The notes under the pieces are model-generated. The model ran no database searches and was not told where the DNA came from. It worked only from the letters and a program-made list of their open reading frames with translations. 64,000 nt of DNA. It comes from Haloechinothrix_A salitolerans (lineage in GTDB: Bacteria; Actinomycetota; Actinomycetes; Mycobacteriales; Pseudonocardiaceae). Location of the stretch: NCBI RefSeq assembly GCF_039544105.1, contig NZ_BAABLA010000007.1. One strand, given 5' to 3'. This document shows positions 41,626 to 49,890 of this stretch, piece by piece. Both the position numbers and the translations under genes were made by a program. Position 1 is the first letter of the stretch, and every line of letters begins with the position of its first letter.

Positions 41626-43243
41626 AGTCACGAACCAGGCACCCCCGCCATACGGCTTCGACGCCGCCGCGTATCCGGCGATGTGGGACGGCCTGGCGAC
41701 CGTCGATGCCGACTGGGCCGCCGACGAGTTGCACCAGCTCGGCAGGCTCGCGGGGAGCGAGCAGGCACAGGAGTGGGGACGTCTTGCCGAGCAAAACTCG
41801 CCGGTGCTGCGCACGCACGACCGTTACGGTCACCGCATCGACGAGGTCGAGTTCCATCCGCACTGGCACGACCTAATGACGGTCGCCGTCGAGAACGGCC
41901 TGCACGCGGCCCCGTGGTCAGACCTTCGGCCCGGTGCGCACGCCGTCCGCGCGGCGAAGAACTTCGTTTGGACACTCACCGACCCGGGCCACATCTGCCC
42001 GATCTCCATGACGTACGCGGCCGTGCCCGCGCTGCGCGAACAGCCGGACCTCGCACGGACATACGAGCCCCTGCTCACCGCCTGTGTGTACGACTTCGGT
42101 CTGCGGGAACCGACTTCAAAGCGCGGTCTCATCGCGGGCATGTCGATGACGGAGAAGCAGGGCGGTTCCGACGTCCGCGCCAACACCACCACCGCGCGGC
42201 CGAACCCGGACGGTAGTTACCGCATCGTCGGGCACAAGTGGTTCACCTCGGCACCGATGTCGGACGTCTTCCTGACGCTCGCGCAAGCGCCGGGTGGGCT
42301 GTCTTGCTTCCTACTGCCGCGCGTGTTGCCCGACGGCACGCGCAACGCCATCCACCTGCAACGACTCAAGGACAAGCTGGGCAACCGATCCAACGCGTCG
42401 TCAGAAATCGAGTACGACGGTGCCCTCGGCTGGCTGGTCGGTGAGGAAGGCAGAGGTGTCAACACGATCATCCAGATGGTCAACCTGACCCGGCTGGACT
42501 GCACCATCGGCAGTGCGGCCGGCATGCGTGCCGGCGTGCTGCAAGCGATCCACCATGCCAAGCACCGCAGCGCGTTCGGCGCGCGCCTGGTCGAGCAGCC
42601 GCTGATGACCAACGTGCTCGCGGACCTCGCGGTGGAAGCCGAGGCCGCCACGGTGTCAGCGATGCGGCTTGCGGGTGCTGTCGACAAGTCGCTCGCGGGC
42701 GACGAGCACGAGTCGCTGCTGCGACGCATCGGTCTCGCGGTGATGAAGTACTGGGTGTGCAAGCGGGCGCCCGCGCACGCGGCGGAGGCGTTGGAGTGCC
42801 TTGGCGGCAACGGCTATGTCGAGGAATCCGGCATGCCACGGCTGTTCCGCGAGTCGCCGCTTATGTCCATTTGGGAGGGCTCAGGCAATGTCGCGGCGCT
42901 GGATGCATTGCGCGCCATGGCGAAACAGCCATCCACAGTGGAGGCATACTTCGCGGAACTCGACACGGTGTCTGGTGTGGATAGCCGGCTGGACGACGCG
43001 ATCGCGCGCGTGCGCAAGGAATTGAGTAACACCGACGACATCCAGTACCGGGCACGGCAGGTCATCGAGTCAATGGCGATGGTGTTGCAGGGCGCGTGGC
43101 TGCACAAGCACGGCGACGCGGCCGCGGCGGACGCCTTCTGCGCATCCCGGCTCGGCGGCGACTGGGGTGTCGCGTTCGGCACCCTGCCGACCGGCGTAGA
43201 CACCGCAACGCTGATCGAGCGCGGAGCCCCCTTCGGTGCCTGA
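41609..43243 (+). CDS. Acyl-CoA dehydrogenase, AidB-like
   Basis: The 544-residue flavoprotein follows the AidB branch of acyl-CoA dehydrogenases. It has HEVTNQAPPPYGFDAAAYPA at the start, ICPISMTYAAVPAL, GMSMTEKQGGSDVRANTT (the FAD-contacting motif), KWFTSAPMSDVFLTLAQAPG, a C-terminal domain with LECLGGNGYVEESGMPRLFR, and SIWEGSGNVAALD. AidB-like proteins in actinomycetes oxidise unknown acyl-CoAs; E. coli AidB binds DNA and responds to alkylation. The ATG at 41609 has AGGAG upstream. It overlaps the TetR and the next crotonase gene, giving tight operon organisation. Confidence 0.9.
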   Translation: MPPTHEVTNQAPPPYGFDAAAYPAMWDGLATVDADWAADELHQLGRLAGSEQAQEWGRLAEQNSPVLRTHDRYGHRIDEVEFHPHWHDLMTVAVENGLHAAPWSDLRPGAHAVRAAKNFVWTLTDPGHICPISMTYAAVPALREQPDLARTYEPLLTACVYDFGLREPTSKRGLIAGMSMTEKQGGSDVRANTTTARPNPDGSYRIVGHKWFTSAPMSDVFLTLAQAPGGLSCFLLPRVLPDGTRNAIHLQRLKDKLGNRSNASSEIEYDGALGWLVGEEGRGVNTIIQMVNLTRLDCTIGSAAGMRAGVLQAIHHAKHRSAFGARLVEQPLMTNVLADLAVEAEAATVSAMRLAGAVDKSLAGDEHESLLRRIGLAVMKYWVCKRAPAHAAEALECLGGNGYVEESGMPRLFRESPLMSIWEGSGNVAALDALRAMAKQPSTVEAYFAELDTVSGVDSRLDDAIARVRKELSNTDDIQYRARQVIESMAMVLQGAWLHKHGDAAAADAFCASRLGGDWGVAFGTLPTGVDTATLIERGAPFGA

Positions 43244-44087
43244 CACGCTGCGCACCGAAACGGCTGCCGGTGTGCGCTCGATCGTCCTCGCCCGGCCGGA
43301 CGCGTACAACACCATCACTCCTCGGCTCCGCGACGAGCTGGCACGCGCCATCGACGAGGCCGACGCCGACCCCGACATCCGCGTGATCCTGCTGCGCGCC
43401 GATGGGCCTGCCTTCTGCGCCGGCTACGGGCTCGACTGGTCCACCGAGATGCAAGCCGCGGAGTCCATATCGGACCGCGTATGGGACTCGGCGATGGACA
43501 TGCGGATGATGTCGACATTCGTCGACACCTACATGAAGCTCTGGTACGCCACGAAGCCAACAATCGCGGCGGTGCACGGCTGGTGCATCGCGGGCGGTAC
43601 CGACATGGTGCTGTGCGCCGACATCGTCATCGCGGGCGAGGACGCGTCGTTCGGTTACCCGCCCTCCCGTGTGTGGGGAACGCCGACCACGGCCATGTGG
43701 GTGTATCGGCTCGGATTCGAGCGCGCGAAGCGTTACCTGCTCACCGGCGATGAGATCCCGGCGCGGGAGGCAGCCGAGGTCGGGCTGATCCTGGAATGCG
43801 TACCGGACGACGAACTGCTCGATCGCGCGATGGCATTGGCGCGGCGGATGGCACAGGTGCCGACAAACCAGCTCCAGATGCTCAAGCTGCTGTGCAACCA
43901 GACGGCGGAGAACATGGGACTGGCATCCAGCCGCACACTCGGCACGCTGTTCGACGGCGTCGCGCGGCATACCCAAGAGGGCAGGGATTTCGTTCAACGG
44001 GCAACGGAAATGGGCTTCCGCGAAGCAGTGCGGGAGCGCGACGACCCGTTCGGTGATTACGGCTCACGAAGGAGGACGGATGGCTAA
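43236..44087 (+). CDS. Enoyl-CoA hydratase/isomerase family protein (operon)
   Basis: A 283-residue crotonase. VRSIVLARPDAYNTITPRL, GPAFCAGYGLDWST (oxyanion hole with GYGLDW), HGWCIAGGTDMVLCADIVIA and SFGYPPSRVWGTPTTAMW follow in order. The second catalytic Glu expected around the SFGYPPSR segment is absent, so the reaction may be an isomerisation or a hydrolysis instead of hydration. The GTG at 43236 overlaps the acyl-CoA dehydrogenase stop by eight bases, and the 3' end overlaps the following fusion gene by eight bases, so the three act together. The substrate chain is unknown. Confidence 0.87.
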   Translation: MPDTLRTETAAGVRSIVLARPDAYNTITPRLRDELARAIDEADADPDIRVILLRADGPAFCAGYGLDWSTEMQAAESISDRVWDSAMDMRMMSTFVDTYMKLWYATKPTIAAVHGWCIAGGTDMVLCADIVIAGEDASFGYPPSRVWGTPTTAMWVYRLGFERAKRYLLTGDEIPAREAAEVGLILECVPDDELLDRAMALARRMAQVPTNQLQMLKLLCNQTAENMGLASSRTLGTLFDGVARHTQEGRDFVQRATEMGFREAVRERDDPFGDYGSRRRTDG

Positions 44088-47034
44088 CACCCGGGCTCGA
44101 CTGCGCACGGCGGTGACGGTCGCACGGGCATTGGTGTCGTCGCTCGGCTCACGCCGCAACGCCGCTCCGGCGGGCAACGACGACCACACCGTCCCCGACT
44201 CCATCGCGGCCTACGACCACACGCTCACCGCGGGCATCGAGATCGCCGCGCCGCCCGCCGAGGTGTTCGCGCTGGCCACCGATTTCTCCCGGTACGACGA
44301 ATGGCTGACGGTGCATGGTGGCTGGCGTGACGACACGCCTGCCCGGCCGGAGCTCTCAGCATCGTTCGTACAAAAGACGAAGATCATGGGTATGCCGATC
44401 GACGTCCGGTGGACGGTCACCGGCCTTACGGACACGTCGATCGAGCTGACCGGCACCGGTCCGATGGGCGCGCTGGTCGGGCTGAGCTACCAGGTGGAGC
44501 CGACGTCTACCGGTAGCAGAGTGTGGGTGGACTGCGGCCTCGGCGGCGATCCGCTCAAGGGCCCCATGGGGACATCGGCAGCGCGCAGCTTCTCGTCCGA
44601 ACTGGACACTTCGCTCCGCCAACTCGCCGAACTGCTCGGTGGCGCGACGACAGCCACCACCACGAGCGCGCCGACGCGGGAGGTGGAGCCGTTGTCGGTG
44701 CTACGTCCCGAAGGCGGCGAGCCGGTGCGGCACCACTCCGGCGTGCTGCTTGACCCGCGCACACCGGTGATCGTCGGCGTTGGTCAGGTCGTGCACCGGC
44801 CGTCCCCCGAGGGCGAACTGCCCGATCCAGCGACACTCGCGGTCCGGGCGTTGCGTAAAGCCGCCGAGGACAGCGGTGCCGGTCAGCGGCTGCTGACGAC
44901 GGCAGACTCCGTGCGCACGGTATCCAGCGCGTCGTGGGCGTACAACGACCAGGCCCGCCTCGTCGCCGACGCCGTTGGCGCCTCACCTCGGGAGACGGTG
45001 GCGTCCGCGCGATTCGGCGGTGATGGCGCGCAGCGGCTGGTGAACGACAGCGCGCAGAGCATCACCGACGGCCTCGCGGACGTCGTGCTGATCTCCGGCG
45101 CGGAGTCCGGAGCATCCATCGTCGAGGCACAACGTAGGGGCAGCTCACCGGATTGGCCGGAACAGCCCAACGACGTCGCGCCCCGGCGGGTGATCGGTAC
45201 CGAACGCGAAGCCAACAACGACGCCGAGACGGCGGCGGGGTTGATGGCGCCGATTTACGTATACGCACTGCTGGAGAATGCGGTGCGAGCCCGGTTCGGC
45301 ACCACGCCCGAAGCGCACCTGCGCGACATCGCGACACTGTGGTCTCGCTTCTCAGCGGTGGCTGCGAGAAATCCGTACGCCTGGCAACCGCAGTCGTTCA
45401 CGGCGGACGAATTGATGTCCACATCGGATACAAACCGGCCGGTGTCAGCGCCGTATCCCAAGCTGCTGACGGCGAATCTCCAGGTTGACCTGGCCAGCGG
45501 CGTCATCATGTGCAGCGCGGCCGCCGCACAGGAGGCCGGGATTCCAACTGAGCTGTGGGTATTCCCGCACGCGGGTGCGCACGCCGAAGACGAGTGGTTT
45601 GTCTCGGAGCGCGCCGAACTGGCGGCATCCCCCGCGATCAACGCGATCGGACGCGCCGCCCTTGACCACGCGGGACTGTCCATCGAGGACGTCAAGCACA
45701 TCGACCTCTACTCGTGCTTCCCGTCCGCGGTGCAGATCGCCGCGCGCGAGCTGGGGCTGTGCCCCGCTGACGAAGACCGGCCGCTGACCGTGACCGGCGG
45801 GCTGACCTTCGCGGGCGGACCAGGCAACAACTACACCGGACACTCGCTGGCGACAATGGTCGGCATCCTGCGGGACAACCCGGACGACTACGGCTTGACC
45901 ACAGGTCTCGGCTGGTACGTCACCAAGCACGCCATCGGTATCTACTCCGCGACACCGCCAAAGCAGGCGTTCCAGCAGATCGACGCCGAACCGCTGGTGG
46001 AACGGCCGCAGCCGAGGCCGGTCGTGCAGCAGCACACCGGACCGGCCATCGTTGAGTCGTACACCGTGCCGTACACGCGGGACGGCGAACCAGAGGCCGT
46101 GATCATCAGCGCGCTCACCCGCGACGGTAACCGTGTACTGGTGCGCAGCAAGGACCCCGACGTCGTCGACGTCATGGCGGCGTCAGACCCGCTTGGCTGG
46201 ACAATCGACGTCGAAGGCCCCGACGCCTGCCGCATCGTTGACCGGATGCCAGCGCCGCTGCCCGCACCGCCGCCACCACCGGTGCAGGTCGAGCGCGTGA
46301 ACGGCGTCCACGTGATCACGCTGAACCGACCAAGAGCGCGCAACGCCATCAACTTGGCCGCGGCGAAGGCACTGGAGCGTGCACTCGACGCGTTTGAGGC
46401 GGACGACGACGCGCGCGTCGCGGTGCTCACCGGTGCGGGCGGCACGTTCTGCTCCGGTATGGATCTCAAAGCGGCGGCGAAGGGCGAGTACCCGCTGACC
46501 GATGGCCGGGGTCCGCTCGGCATGACGCAGCGCCCACCGAGCAAGCCGGTGATCGCGGCGGTCGAGGGCTACGCGCACGCGGGCGGTTTCGAGCTGGCGC
46601 TGGCGTCCGACCTGATCGTGGCAGCCGAGGACGCCGAGTTCGGCATCCCGGAACCGAAGCGCGGGCTGGTCGCGGCGGCCGGTGGACTGCTCCGGCTGTC
46701 CGAACGGCTACCGCGCAACTCGGCGTTGGAGCTGGCGTTGACGGCGGACCCGCTGCCCGCGCGGCGGTTGTACGAGCTGGGGCTGGTGAACAGGCTGGTC
46801 ACGCGGGGCTCCGCGAAGGACGTGGCGCTGGAGTTGGCCGCGACGATCGCGGCCAACGCGCCGCTCGCGGTCGAAGCGAGCAAGCGAATCATCGACGAAC
46901 GCGCGGAGTGGCGCGACGACGAGGCGTGGGACAAGCAGACCGATGTCGCCTCGGTAGCACTGTTCTCCGAGGACGCGACGGAAGGCGTCCGGGCGTTCGG
47001 GGAGGGCCGTGACCCAGTCTGGCGCGGTAGATAG
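44080..47034 (+). CDS. SRPBCC + thiolase-like (TLP1) + crotonase fusion enzyme
   Basis: A 984-residue protein in one continuous frame. Residues ~49-190: SRPBCC lipid-binding fold (IEIAAPPAEVFALATDFSRY, FTRAL-like core), as in polyketide cyclases. Residues ~227-630: a thiolase-like domain beginning TPVIVGVGQVVHRPSPEGEL, lacking the usual nucleophilic Cys (region FGGDGAQRLVNDSAQ), but keeping HIDLYSCFPSAVQIAARELG and FAGGPGNNYTGHSLA, resembling thiolase-like protein type 1. Residues ~655-735: the extra C-terminal domain of that type, then a Pro-rich linker (PAPLPAPPPPP). Residues ~736-984: a crotonase with both catalytic Glu (AAEDAEFG and IPEPKRG). The ATG at 44080 has GGAGG nine bases upstream. 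It is the last gene of the TetR operon. Function: probably several consecutive acyl-CoA steps, but the substrate is unknown. Confidence 0.85.
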   Translation: MANTRARLRTAVTVARALVSSLGSRRNAAPAGNDDHTVPDSIAAYDHTLTAGIEIAAPPAEVFALATDFSRYDEWLTVHGGWRDDTPARPELSASFVQKTKIMGMPIDVRWTVTGLTDTSIELTGTGPMGALVGLSYQVEPTSTGSRVWVDCGLGGDPLKGPMGTSAARSFSSELDTSLRQLAELLGGATTATTTSAPTREVEPLSVLRPEGGEPVRHHSGVLLDPRTPVIVGVGQVVHRPSPEGELPDPATLAVRALRKAAEDSGAGQRLLTTADSVRTVSSASWAYNDQARLVADAVGASPRETVASARFGGDGAQRLVNDSAQSITDGLADVVLISGAESGASIVEAQRRGSSPDWPEQPNDVAPRRVIGTEREANNDAETAAGLMAPIYVYALLENAVRARFGTTPEAHLRDIATLWSRFSAVAARNPYAWQPQSFTADELMSTSDTNRPVSAPYPKLLTANLQVDLASGVIMCSAAAAQEAGIPTELWVFPHAGAHAEDEWFVSERAELAASPAINAIGRAALDHAGLSIEDVKHIDLYSCFPSAVQIAARELGLCPADEDRPLTVTGGLTFAGGPGNNYTGHSLATMVGILRDNPDDYGLTTGLGWYVTKHAIGIYSATPPKQAFQQIDAEPLVERPQPRPVVQQHTGPAIVESYTVPYTRDGEPEAVIISALTRDGNRVLVRSKDPDVVDVMAASDPLGWTIDVEGPDACRIVDRMPAPLPAPPPPPVQVERVNGVHVITLNRPRARNAINLAAAKALERALDAFEADDDARVAVLTGAGGTFCSGMDLKAAAKGEYPLTDGRGPLGMTQRPPSKPVIAAVEGYAHAGGFELALASDLIVAAEDAEFGIPEPKRGLVAAAGGLLRLSERLPRNSALELALTADPLPARRLYELGLVNRLVTRGSAKDVALELAATIAANAPLAVEASKRIIDERAEWRDDEAWDKQTDVASVALFSEDATEGVRAFGEGRDPVWRGR

Positions 47035-47089
47035 CTGGTTCGCGACACGACGACTCCGGCGCGTCGCCCGCCAGCCACCGGTTCGCGAT

Positions 47090-47126
47090 CTTGAGGCGTT
47101 GTGGTTGCCATAGCGACCACAACGTC
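47090..47126. repeat. Palindrome A, between convergent genes
   Basis: The core runs CGTTGTGGTTGC, CATA, then GCGACCACAACG (47097-47124), a 12-bp stem with one G-T pair and a four-base loop. It lies between the 3' ends of the fusion gene and the DUF2461 gene, so it could act as a two-way terminator. The same 32-base core occurs at 58469-58500 with four differences. Confidence 0.75.
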
Positions 47127-47139
47127 TACAGGCGCCGCC

Positions 47140-47808
47140 TCACCGCCTGCGCGGCATCTCGCTCACCCCGACGTGGTCCGCCGCCCAGGTGTTGAAGTCC
47201 CGCACCTCTCGCCACGCCTGTCGGACGCGGCCCAGGCAGGCGGGCTCGTGCAGCGTGTCATCTGGCTCCCACCGCTTCACCGCGTACAACGACTTGTGCC
47301 GCAGCAGGTCGATACGCGGATGGTCGTCCGTGTAACCACGCGGCTTGGTCTTGAGCTGTTCGCCCTTGATCTCCCATCCGGACTCACGCAGCGAGGCGAC
47401 GATCCGCTCCAGCTCACGCCCGTGCAAGTCGGTGTCGACGGCCTGCCGGAACCGTGCGATCTGGTCCGACTGCAGGTGAAAGCACCCGCCGCCGACGAGC
47501 ATCCCCTCGGCGGACACCTCGACGTAATACGCCCCGCCGCCCCTTCCCGCTTCGATCACCGCGCCGCAGTGCGTCTTGTACGGGCTCTTGTCCCTGGCGA
47601 ACCGCACGTCTCGGTTGGGCCGGAACACCTTCCCGGTGCCGAAGTCCGGCGCGAACTCCACTTCGAGCTCGGCGAGCAGCGCCTCCATCGGCGCACGGAT
47701 GTCGCGCCGGTAGACGTCGAGGTTGTCTTCCCAATACGCCTTCGAGTTGTCCGCGAGCAGCCCGTCGTAGAAGTCGACGACGGCCTCGCCGAAGCCGGTG
47801 AATGTCAC
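47140..47808 (-). CDS. DUF2461-domain protein
   Basis: The 222-residue protein opens FTGFGEAVVDFYDGLLADNSKAYW, the usual start of the DUF2461/TIGR02453 family, and contains GKVFRPNRDVRFARDKSPYKTH, the family's most conserved segment. AYYVEVSAEGMLVGGGCFHL and a C-terminal RYDDHPRIDLLRHKSLYA-like region follow. The function is unknown. The frame is open upstream to a GTG at 47841; I prefer the GTG at 47808 because it gives the family's usual start, although no Shine-Dalgarno is seen for either. It converges on the fusion gene with palindrome A between them. Confidence 0.82.
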   Translation of the reverse strand: MTFTGFGEAVVDFYDGLLADNSKAYWEDNLDVYRRDIRAPMEALLAELEVEFAPDFGTGKVFRPNRDVRFARDKSPYKTHCGAVIEAGRGGGAYYVEVSAEGMLVGGGCFHLQSDQIARFRQAVDTDLHGRELERIVASLRESGWEIKGEQLKTKPRGYTDDHPRIDLLRHKSLYAVKRWEPDDTLHEPACLGRVRQAWREVRDFNTWAADHVGVSEMPRRR

Positions 47809-47967
47809 GACGTAACGATAGGACGTCAATGGCAATGCCACACCGACGCATCATTCGTGTAGTCACTTACTGCGGTGACGTTCTCAGCGTTCGGGACATA
47901 ACGACCGCCTCGATGCGCTACCGTGCACTCCGCCGAGTGATCACGTCTGTGGAGTGGGGGAACTCTG

Positions 47968-48756
47968 GTGTCGGTTTCGGGACGGCTACCGCTTCCCGCA
48001 GTGGACATCCTTTTCGAGGACCTTGACCTCGGACGGCCACCGCAGCCATTCGAAGTGCCCGTCGTCGGTGACACCATCAATGAGCGTGCGCGGCTCCGCG
48101 AGGCCACCCACCACACCCTGGAGCAACAAGGTTTGATGCGTGCCGGGCGCGTCGAGCCGATGTTGGCAGACCACCTCGCACTGCTCGCGCAAGCGCCATT
48201 CGCGTTGGTACTCACGGGTGACGCCGATGGGACGCTACTGCTGGCACGCGGGGTATCCGACGGCCGCGACGCGGTGATCGGCACGCAGCAGGGTAACCAC
48301 ATCGTGTTGACGCCCGTTCGTGCTACGGCTGTCGTTCCCGCGACTCTGGACGTCCTGCCGAGGATTCCAGCTGGGCGAGGCACATCGGCGACGATGCCGA
48401 TGCCAGTTCAACGGCCACGCCAGCAACCAGACGACGAAAACTACAACCCGCTCGCGGCCGCCAGGGACAACCCCGCCGCGACTGGACGCCACGAGCGCAC
48501 CATCGCGCGCCTGTTTGAGCAGGAGAAGCTCGGTCTCGGAGCACTGACCGCGACCGTCAGTTCCGGAACGCCACCCAAGTGGCAGCAGCTTTGTCAACTG
48601 ACCTGGTGGGACTTTAACCAGGAGCGCGGCGGACCGGGACGCTGGTTCACGTCGACGGCTGGCGACCCGCCTCAGACGAGCATTCACCCAGGTGACAATC
48701 AGCGAATCGCGCACTACATCCAGCAGCTTGTGGACCCACACCTGCCATGGAACTAG
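47968..48756 (+). CDS. ESX secretion-associated protein EspG-like
   Basis: A 262-residue protein resembling actinomycete EspG proteins, cytosolic chaperones that bind PE/PPE-type ESX substrates. FILFEDLDLGRPPQPFEVPV-like N-terminus, ATHHTLEQQGLMRAGRVEPM, LLARGVSDGRDAVIGTQQGN, VLPRIPAGRGTSATMP, and a C-terminal TWWDFNQERGGPGRWFTST agree with the family's alternating helices and beta sheet. The GTG at 47968 is preceded by GGAGTGGGGG. It is followed by a small ESX-type protein, a DUF3558-like lipoprotein and a WXG protein, all on the same strand, a common Pseudonocardiaceae arrangement. No ESX core genes (eccC, eccD, mycP) are present. Confidence 0.72.
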   Translation: MSVSGRLPLPAVDILFEDLDLGRPPQPFEVPVVGDTINERARLREATHHTLEQQGLMRAGRVEPMLADHLALLAQAPFALVLTGDADGTLLLARGVSDGRDAVIGTQQGNHIVLTPVRATAVVPATLDVLPRIPAGRGTSATMPMPVQRPRQQPDDENYNPLAAARDNPAATGRHERTIARLFEQEKLGLGALTATVSSGTPPKWQQLCQLTWWDFNQERGGPGRWFTSTAGDPPQTSIHPGDNQRIAHYIQQLVDPHLPWN

Positions 48757-48855
48757 CGGGAACCCACAACGGCGATCAACCGTCAGAACCACCGTGAGCA
48801 CGGCACGAGGCTGTTAAGGTCGGCGTGCAGGGCTGGGGCCAAGAAGGGGGCTATC

Positions 48856-49293
48856 GTGGCGTTACTACGCGACCCAAACGTTGGGGGAAGTTCAACCGGC
48901 AGCGGCTCACTCGCGGCGTCATTCAGCAACTCTAAGCAGCAGTCCGAAGCCATCGAGAGCGCCAAGGCGTTCAGCGCCGCGGCGAAGTCAGGCGAGTTCC
49001 GCATCGATCCAGAAGTCGCAAAGGCCGCGATCAAGGAGATCGCGCGAGCGGAGAAGACCATGCGTGACACTCTTGTTCGTCAAGATCGTCTGATTCAGGC
49101 GCCGAAAATCGGTGACAGCCCATATGCAAACCGTGCGATGAAGTGGTACGCCGCAGGCGGGCAGTCTTGTATCACTGCTTTACAGAGTTTCGCAGAAGTC
49201 CTTCGCTACACACGTGAGGGCTACGAGCACGCGGTGCGGTCCTACGAACGCATCGACGCCGACCGCTCCCAAGCATTCGATCGAGGGTTGTGA
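48856..49293 (+). CDS. Small ESX-type helical protein with C-terminal YxxxD signal
   Basis: A 145-residue, largely helical protein (MALLRDPNVGGSSTGSGSLA, then KSGEFRIDPEVAKAAIKEIA). Near the C-terminus it reads YEHAVRSYERIDADRSQAF, where YERID is the YxxxD/E export motif recognised by type VII secretion. There is no signal peptide and no clear WxG turn, although the WYAAGGQS segment could form the turn between two helices. The GTG at 48856 is the start. It overlaps the next gene's GTG by four bases. Probably an ESX substrate or chaperone partner; exact family not recognised. Confidence 0.68.
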   Translation: MALLRDPNVGGSSTGSGSLAASFSNSKQQSEAIESAKAFSAAAKSGEFRIDPEVAKAAIKEIARAEKTMRDTLVRQDRLIQAPKIGDSPYANRAMKWYAAGGQSCITALQSFAEVLRYTREGYEHAVRSYERIDADRSQAFDRGL

Positions 49294-49295
49294 AC

Positions 49296-49874
49296 ATGCG
49301 AATTACATTCCCGGTAGCTGGCGCTCTCCTCGCCGCAACAGTGTTTGCGCTAGCAGGCTGCGGCCAGGAGGAAGGGCAAGCAAACCCAGGAAAAGTCACT
49401 GATTCGCAAATCACAGCACCACAATCTACGTCGACACAGGAAGAAAGCCAGCTCTCCGAAGCGAAGGCGTGCGACCTACTTACTAAAAGCGAAGCAACCA
49501 ACGCAATCGGAAAAGGTCTCGAAAAAAGTGATGTAGAACCGGTCGGTGGCGAAAGTAGTGCATGCGAATGGAGCACGAGTATCGACAGCAATGTACCGAT
49601 CGAAAAAGGAATAACCATGGCTATCTCGATTCGACCAGAGCAGTCGGTTCACGAGGTAGTAGTACAGGGTAAAGCTAAAGTTTCTGACCGAGATCTCGCT
49701 GGCCGCCAGGCCAAATTGGTCGAAGAGAACTCAGGAGCCGAAGGCGGGTGCATGATGTCATTCGCGGCCGAAAACGGCAGGATCGACATCATCGCTCGTT
49801 CCTACAACACCCAACGTTCCTGCACCGCTGTCAAAGACGTCGCGACAATCATCGAGCCAAAGCTGCCTGAGTAG
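49296..49874 (+). CDS. DUF3558-like lipoprotein of low GC
   Basis: A 192-residue lipoprotein with signal MRITFPVAGALLAATVFALAG and lipobox LAGC, followed by a Ser/Thr/Gln-rich linker. The mature part (KACDLLTKSEATNAIGKGLE, ESSACEWSTS, QAKLVEENSGAEGGCMM, and a pair of Cys) matches DUF3558, a family often next to EspG genes in actinomycetes. The ATG at 49296 follows an in-frame GTG at 49290 that overlaps the previous stop by four bases. Codons here are unusually A/T-rich (AAA, GAA, AAT) compared with neighbours, suggesting later acquisition or low expression. Role: outer-face anchored protein of the ESX island, function unknown. Confidence 0.8.
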   Translation: MRITFPVAGALLAATVFALAGCGQEEGQANPGKVTDSQITAPQSTSTQEESQLSEAKACDLLTKSEATNAIGKGLEKSDVEPVGGESSACEWSTSIDSNVPIEKGITMAISIRPEQSVHEVVVQGKAKVSDRDLAGRQAKLVEENSGAEGGCMMSFAAENGRIDIIARSYNTQRSCTAVKDVATIIEPKLPE

Positions 49875-49890
49875 GGGGAGGTAGGCGGCC

